Part shown: positions 12,072 to 15,358 of the stretch, in pieces
How the letters are laid out: every line of letters begins with the position of its first letter
Numbering within the stretch: the first letter of the stretch is position 1
Source of the DNA: GCA-002790615 sp964438025
Lineage (GTDB): Bacteria; Patescibacteriota; Minisyncoccia; Moranbacterales; UBA2206
Length of the DNA stretch: 15,358 bases
Assembly (NCBI GenBank): GCA_964438025.1
Contig: CAYTIK010000024.1
Span: forward strand, 1 to 15,358
Direction of reading: 5' to 3'
Notes under the pieces: generated by a model
Database searches by the model: none
What the model was told of the DNA's origin: nothing
What the model saw: the letters and a program-made list of their open reading frames with translations, nothing else
Made by a program: the position numbers and the translations under genes

Positions 12072-14252
12072 ATGCATAATTTAAGCTCTAAAGAAGCTAA
12101 GATTAGAATAGATAAACTTAGTCAAGAAATCGACCGATTGCGGTATCAATATCACGTTTTGAATAATCCGGAAGTAACGGATGAGGTTTATAGTTCCCTG
12201 ATGGCAGAATTGCGGGAGCTGGAAAAAAACTTTCCCCAATTCAAATTGGCTTACAGTCCGACGCAAAGAGTGGGCGGTCAGCCTCTCGATAAATTCGTCA
12301 AAGTGAAACACGCAGTCCGCCAATGGTCCTTTGATGATGTTTTTGATTTTGCGGAACTCAAAAAGTGGGAAGAGAAGGCGCTACGCTTAATTTCTAAATC
12401 TGACCTTGCTTACCGGCAGGCAGGATTTCTAAATTCTAAACAAAATTCAATCCGCCAGCTGGCGGACAAAATTCAAAATTCCGTAGATTATTGCTGCGAG
12501 CTGAAAATTGACGGCCTGAAAGTAATTTTAACGTATGAAAAAGGTATTTTTGTCCAAGGTGCGACGCGGGGAGATGGAATTATTGGAGAAGATGTGACGG
12601 CCAATTTAAAAACGATTCAAAGCATTCCTCTTAGGCTGAATCAGCCAATTTCCTGTATTGTAGTGGGCGAATGTTATTTAGCCAAAAAAGAATTGGCCAG
12701 GATTAATCAAGACAGAAAAAAGAAAAATGAGCCGCTTTTCGCCAATTCGCGTAATGCCGCCGCCGGTTCTATCCGTCAACTGGATCCACAAGTTGTGGCT
12801 GAGAGAAAATTAAACAGTTTTATTTATGATCTAGAATATTTAGAGGATAAAAATCAGATTCCAGCTAAACAGACAGAAGAATTGGAATTTTTAAAAAAAT
12901 TAGGCTTTAAAACTAATCCGGATTATCAATATTGTCGAAATATTGCCGAAGTAAACGATTATTATCAGAAATGGACTGCAAAAAAAGAACAGGAAGCCTA
13001 TGGCATTGATGGGGTAGTGATTAAAGTCAATTCCCGTCAAATTCAAGAAACTTTAGGTTATACCGGTAAAGCGCCCCGCTGGGGAATAGCCTATAAATTT
13101 CCGGCGGAAAAAGCAACCACGATAGTAGAGGATATCCAATTGCAAGTGGGCCGCACCGGGGCCATAACCCCGGTGGCCAAATTGCGTCCGGTGCGCGTGG
13201 CCGGTTCACTGGTGGGCAAGGCCACATTGCACAACGCGGATGAAATTAAGCGGCTGGAATTAAAAATCGGGGATACAGTGGTGATTCACAAAGCCGGCGA
13301 TGTGATTCCGGAAGTCGTGGAGGTGATAAAAAATTTAAGGACAGGCAAGGAAAAAAAATTCCGGATGCCCAGTGTTTGTCCGATTTGCGGCGGAGCATTA
13401 ACTAGGGAGATTATCAATCAAAAAACGCAAAAAGAGAGTGCCAATTATTATTGTCTGAATAAAAATTGTTTGGCCATAAAAGAGGAAGAGATCATCCATT
13501 TTGTTTCTAAAAAAGGTTTTAACATAGAAGGTTTGGGTGAAAAAATCGTAGAACAATTGATAAATGAAGGCTTGATCAAGCAAGCGGCAGATATTTTTGC
13601 TTTGCAGAAAAGCGATTTGGAGCCTTTAGAAAGGTTTGCGGCTAAATCGGCCCAAAATATCATTGCAGCGATTGCCAAGAATAAAAAAATAAGTTTGGAA
13701 AAGTTTCTTTATGCTTTAGGGATTAGGCATGTAGGAGAGGAGACGGCCGTATTAATTGCCAGGACAATTAATACGAAATTTTCAATTTTTCCCGCTACAG
13801 CGGGACCCCGCCAAGGCGGTGGCAATTTTCAATTTTCAAACTTAAGTGATGTTATTTTAAAATTTCCTGAAATACGCAAAGAAGATTGGACGGATATTAA
13901 AGGTATTGGAGAAAAGTCGGCCGAAAGTTTGAATTTGTGGTTTAATAATCGGAAAAATTTGGAAATGCTTAAAAAAATGAAAACCTTGGGAGTAAAAATT
14001 TCGTTGTCCGAGCCGCAAGCCACGGGGCGAAAATTACAGGGCAAAACTTTCGTTTTGACCGGAGAATTAAACGGCTTTACAAGAGACGAAGCCAAAGATA
14101 TGATTAGAAGAGCCGGCGGCGACATTTCTTCATCCGTAAGCGCGAAAACCGACTATGTTTTAGCGGGAAATAATCCGGGATCGAAATATGCGAAAGCGAA
14201 AAAATTAGGGGTCAAAATTATTAGTGAGGAGGAATTTAAGAAAATGTTGTAA
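12072..14252 (+). CDS. ligA: NAD-dependent DNA ligase LigA
   Basis: LigA seals nicks in replication and repair using NAD+. From the ATG the product is 726 residues, longer than the usual 660-680. Domain Ia (SQEIDRLRYQYHVLNNPEVTDEVY) binds the nicotinamide half of NAD+. The AMP-accepting Lys is K145 in CELKIDG. The oligonucleotide-binding (OB) fold includes VGRTGAITPVAKL, the zinc finger has C436, C439, C461 and C466, and helix-hairpin-helix repeats lead to a C-terminal BRCT domain (about 651-726). Extra length comes from two insertions: residues about 109-137, just before the adenylation motif, and about 574-590, inside the helix-hairpin-helix region. Both are encoded by palindrome-containing DNA. 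A TTG at 12066 is an alternative start, but the promoter position favours 12072. Confidence 0.97.
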   Translation: MHNLSSKEAKIRIDKLSQEIDRLRYQYHVLNNPEVTDEVYSSLMAELRELEKNFPQFKLAYSPTQRVGGQPLDKFVKVKHAVRQWSFDDVFDFAELKKWEEKALRLISKSDLAYRQAGFLNSKQNSIRQLADKIQNSVDYCCELKIDGLKVILTYEKGIFVQGATRGDGIIGEDVTANLKTIQSIPLRLNQPISCIVVGECYLAKKELARINQDRKKKNEPLFANSRNAAAGSIRQLDPQVVAERKLNSFIYDLEYLEDKNQIPAKQTEELEFLKKLGFKTNPDYQYCRNIAEVNDYYQKWTAKKEQEAYGIDGVVIKVNSRQIQETLGYTGKAPRWGIAYKFPAEKATTIVEDIQLQVGRTGAITPVAKLRPVRVAGSLVGKATLHNADEIKRLELKIGDTVVIHKAGDVIPEVVEVIKNLRTGKEKKFRMPSVCPICGGALTREIINQKTQKESANYYCLNKNCLAIKEEEIIHFVSKKGFNIEGLGEKIVEQLINEGLIKQAADIFALQKSDLEPLERFAAKSAQNIIAAIAKNKKISLEKFLYALGIRHVGEETAVLIARTINTKFSIFPATAGPRQGGGNFQFSNLSDVILKFPEIRKEDWTDIKGIGEKSAESLNLWFNNRKNLEMLKKMKTLGVKISLSEPQATGRKLQGKTFVLTGELNGFTRDEAKDMIRRAGGDISSSVSAKTDYVLAGNNPGSKYAKAKKLGVKIISEEEFKKML
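12390..12434 (+). repeat. Palindromic repeat copy 4 with flanking 10-bp direct repeats, inside ligA
   Basis: ATTTCTAAAT occurs at 12390-12399 and again at 12425-12434. Between them lies a 25-base segment whose last 20 bases (12405-12424) are a copy of the repeat, 17 of 20 identical to copy 1. Nine of its ten base pairs can form, counting GU pairs. This resembles insertion with target duplication, but an AT-rich low-complexity origin for the flanks is possible. Confidence 0.6.
12440..12476 (+). repeat. 16-bp perfect palindrome with 11-bp direct repeats, inside ligA
   Basis: ACAAAATTCAA occurs at 12440-12450 and 12466-12476, flanking the palindrome TCCGCCAGCTGGCGGA (12451-12466), whose last base is shared with the second repeat. 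It encodes part of the extra segment before the ligase adenylation motif. Confidence 0.65.
13777..13836 (+). repeat. Double palindrome with 13-bp direct repeats, inside ligA
   Basis: AATTTTCAATTTT occurs at 13777-13789 and 13824-13836. Between them are two GC-rich hairpins: CCCGCT/AGCGGG (13791-13804, two-base loop) and CCGCC/GGCGG (13808-13819, two-base loop). The segment encodes a Gly/Pro/Phe-rich stretch in the helix-hairpin-helix domain. Confidence 0.65.
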
Positions 14253-14256
14253 TCTT

Positions 14257-14289
14257 TACGAATTACGAATTTTATACGAATGTACGAAT
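14257..14289 (+). repeat. Four TACGAAT repeats between ligA and gatC
   Basis: TACGAAT occurs at 14257, 14264, 14275 and 14283, filling most of the 49-base gap. The first two are in direct tandem. The function is unknown; it is a low-complexity tract or a multi-site protein target. Confidence 0.65.
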
Positions 14290-14301
14290 AAATTAAAACG
14301 C

Positions 14302-14583
14302 ATGATTTCTCAAAAAGAAGTAAAACACATCGCCGAACTGGCCAGGATCGGACTAAGTGAAAAAGAGGTGGACAAATATCAAAAAGAGATATCGGCGATT
14401 TTGAATTGGGTGGAGCAACTCAAAGAAGTGAATGTAACCGGCGTCGAACCAACAGCGCACATTGCCGGATTACAAAATATTACCCGGATAGATAAGGCAG
14501 ATGACTTTGAAAGTAAAGATAAAATAATAGACTTATTTCCGGAGAAAAAAGAGCGTTATGACAAAGTAAAAAGTATTTTTTAA
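14302..14583 (+). CDS. gatC: Asp-tRNA(Asn)/Glu-tRNA(Gln) amidotransferase subunit GatC
   Basis: GatC is the small subunit of the GatCAB complex, which converts Glu-tRNA(Gln) (and Asp-tRNA(Asn)) to the amidated form. It wraps around GatA and GatB and stabilises them. The 93-residue product has the family length and motifs: KEVKHIAELARIGLSEKE near the N-terminus, then ILNWVEQLKEVNVTGVEPTAH. The usual C-terminal LREDxV region is degenerate here (NITRIDKADD). The start is set at the ATG at 14302. A longer frame from GTG at 14224 would overlap ligA and add residues without family character. gatA follows after 111 bases. No SD is visible. Confidence 0.93.
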   Translation: MISQKEVKHIAELARIGLSEKEVDKYQKEISAILNWVEQLKEVNVTGVEPTAHIAGLQNITRIDKADDFESKDKIIDLFPEKKERYDKVKSIF

Positions 14584-14694
14584 AGTAGGAATTCCGAATT
14601 TAGTATTTTGAATTTTGAATGGGAATCTGGAATAAAGAATTTAGAATTTTAGATTATTCCAAATTCTAAATTCACAATTCTCAATTCTATAATT
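14584..14694. repeat. GAATT/AATTC-rich intergenic tract between gatC and gatA
   Basis: The 111-base gap is built from repeated GAATTT and AAATTC words. GAATTTAGAATTT (14637-14649) is the exact complement of 14661-14673, giving a 13-bp stem with an 11-base loop. A competing stem joins GGAATAA (14629-14635) and TTATTCC (14654-14660). The word AAATTCTAAA (14661-14670) also occurs in the first ligA insertion (12431-12440). It looks like a repeat tract of the same kind, inside what is usually a tight gatCA operon. Confidence 0.65.
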
Positions 14695-15358
14695 ATGATT
14701 AAAGAACTGCACGAAAAATTAAAAAACAAAGAAATTACGGCCGTCCAATTGACGGAAGAATATTTGGCGCGGATTGCCGAAAAAGACAAAGATATTTTGG
14801 CTTATTTGACTTTAACTCCGGATTTAGCCTTGGAGCAGGCCAGAAAGGTGGATGAAAAAATTGCTCAAGGGAAAGAGATCGGAACTTTAGAAGGTATTCC
14901 CGGTTCCATTAAAGATATTCTTTGCGTGAAGGGTATTCGCGCAACGGCGGGCTCGAAAATTTTAGATAATTATATTGCTCCCTATGACGCGACAGTCATT
15001 ATTAAATTAAAAGCAGCGGGTGCGGTTATTTTAGGCAAAACTAATTTGGACGAATTTGCCATGGGATCATCCACGGAGAATAGCGCCTATGGTCCAAGCA
15101 AAAATCCCGCTGATTTAAAAAGAGTGCCAGGTGGATCATCGGGTGGTTCAGCGGTATCCGTAGCAGCCGATGAAGCAGTGTGGTCGTTGGGAACTGACAC
15201 GGGAGGGTCAATCAGGCAACCAGCATCTTTTTGCGGGATTGTCGGCCTTAAGCCAACTTATGGACGAGTTTCTCGCTATGGTGCTATGGCTATGGCTTCC
15301 AGCCTTGATCAAATCGGCCCTTTTGCCAAATCAGTGGAAGACGTGGCGATTATTTTAA
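14695..15358 (+). CDS. gatA: Glutaminyl-tRNA amidotransferase subunit GatA (3' end beyond the window)
   Basis: GatA is the amidase that releases ammonia from glutamine and feeds it to GatB. The frame stays open from the ATG at 14695 to the window edge (221 codons), about 45% of the usual length of roughly 485. The amidase-signature Ser-cisSer-Lys triad is visible: K73 (in GSIKDI), S148 (in PGGSSGGS) and S172 (in DTGGSIRQP). These are spaced as in the known bacterial GatA (K79, S154, S178 in S. aureus). Other family stretches are GKTNLDEFAMGSSTENSAYG and GLKPTYGRVSRYG. The gene is intact as far as seen. It has no SD, and the ATG follows an AT-rich repeat tract. Confidence 0.96.
   Translation, partial: MIKELHEKLKNKEITAVQLTEEYLARIAEKDKDILAYLTLTPDLALEQARKVDEKIAQGKEIGTLEGIPGSIKDILCVKGIRATAGSKILDNYIAPYDATVIIKLKAAGAVILGKTNLDEFAMGSSTENSAYGPSKNPADLKRVPGGSSGGSAVSVAADEAVWSLGTDTGGSIRQPASFCGIVGLKPTYGRVSRYGAMAMASSLDQIGPFAKSVEDVAIIL

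Noticed and set aside
203..13836. CRISPR array made of the palindromic repeats
   Set aside because: Copies are kilobases apart, in both orientations, with no regular spacers and no cas genes.
14224..14301. Longer gatC from a GTG inside ligA
   Set aside because: The added 26 residues run through the end of ligA and the TACGAAT repeats and have no GatC character; the ATG at 14302 gives the normal length.
14688..14693. TATAAT as a gatA promoter
   Set aside because: It ends one base before the ATG, so the transcript would start inside the gene. There is no TG extension and it lies in an AT-rich repeat tract.

Overview
The window is a type IV pilus (T4P) locus followed by the start of a housekeeping block (ligA, gatC, gatA), all on the + strand. 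It most resembles a Candidate Phyla Radiation (Patescibacteria, probably Parcubacteria-like) genome. Reasons: AT-rich, tightly packed genes that mostly lack Shine-Dalgarno (SD) sequences; a T4P set with PilM-N-O but no PilP or PilQ secretin gene; and short GC-rich palindromes scattered between and inside genes. TGA acts as a normal stop, so the Gracilibacteria/SR1 code is not indicated. The lineage is inferred from style; there is no rRNA or other marker gene.

Layout. 1-282: leader region with an extended -10 promoter and a highly structured stretch (103-268). 283-7157: assembly machinery, pilM-pilN-pilO-pilB-response regulator-pilT-pilC, with gaps of only 1-35 bases. 7158-7312: a second extended -10 promoter, a palindrome and the window's best SD. 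7313-11794: a prepilin with the strongest SD, a second prepilin, the prepilin peptidase pilD, FimT/GspH-, PilV- and PilW/GspJ-like minor prepilins, and a PilX-like membrane-anchored protein fused to a LamG lectin-type domain. 11795-12071: palindrome, terminator and two ligA promoters, one predicted to give a leaderless mRNA. 12072-14252: ligA with two unusual insertions. 14302 to the end: gatC and gatA, the latter cut by the window edge.

How it works together. PilD cleaves and methylates the prepilins. PilB extends and PilT retracts the fibre through the PilC platform, with the PilM/N/O complex aligning the motor. The minor pilins probably prime the fibre and place the LamG protein at its tip, where it may bind host or neighbouring-cell surfaces. 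A stand-alone CheY-like receiver between the two motor genes may tune extension against retraction.

Most interesting signals. (1) A roughly 166-base element with 21-base imperfect inverted ends and nested stems lies between the pilM promoter and start codon. (2) A 20-base palindromic repeat occurs four times; two copies lie inside prepilin leader peptides directly before the peptidase cleavage site and one lies inside ligA. (3) The two ligA insertions consist of GC-rich palindromes bounded by 10-13 base direct repeats. (4) TGnTATAAT promoters head all three transcription units. All pairings and identities were counted by hand.
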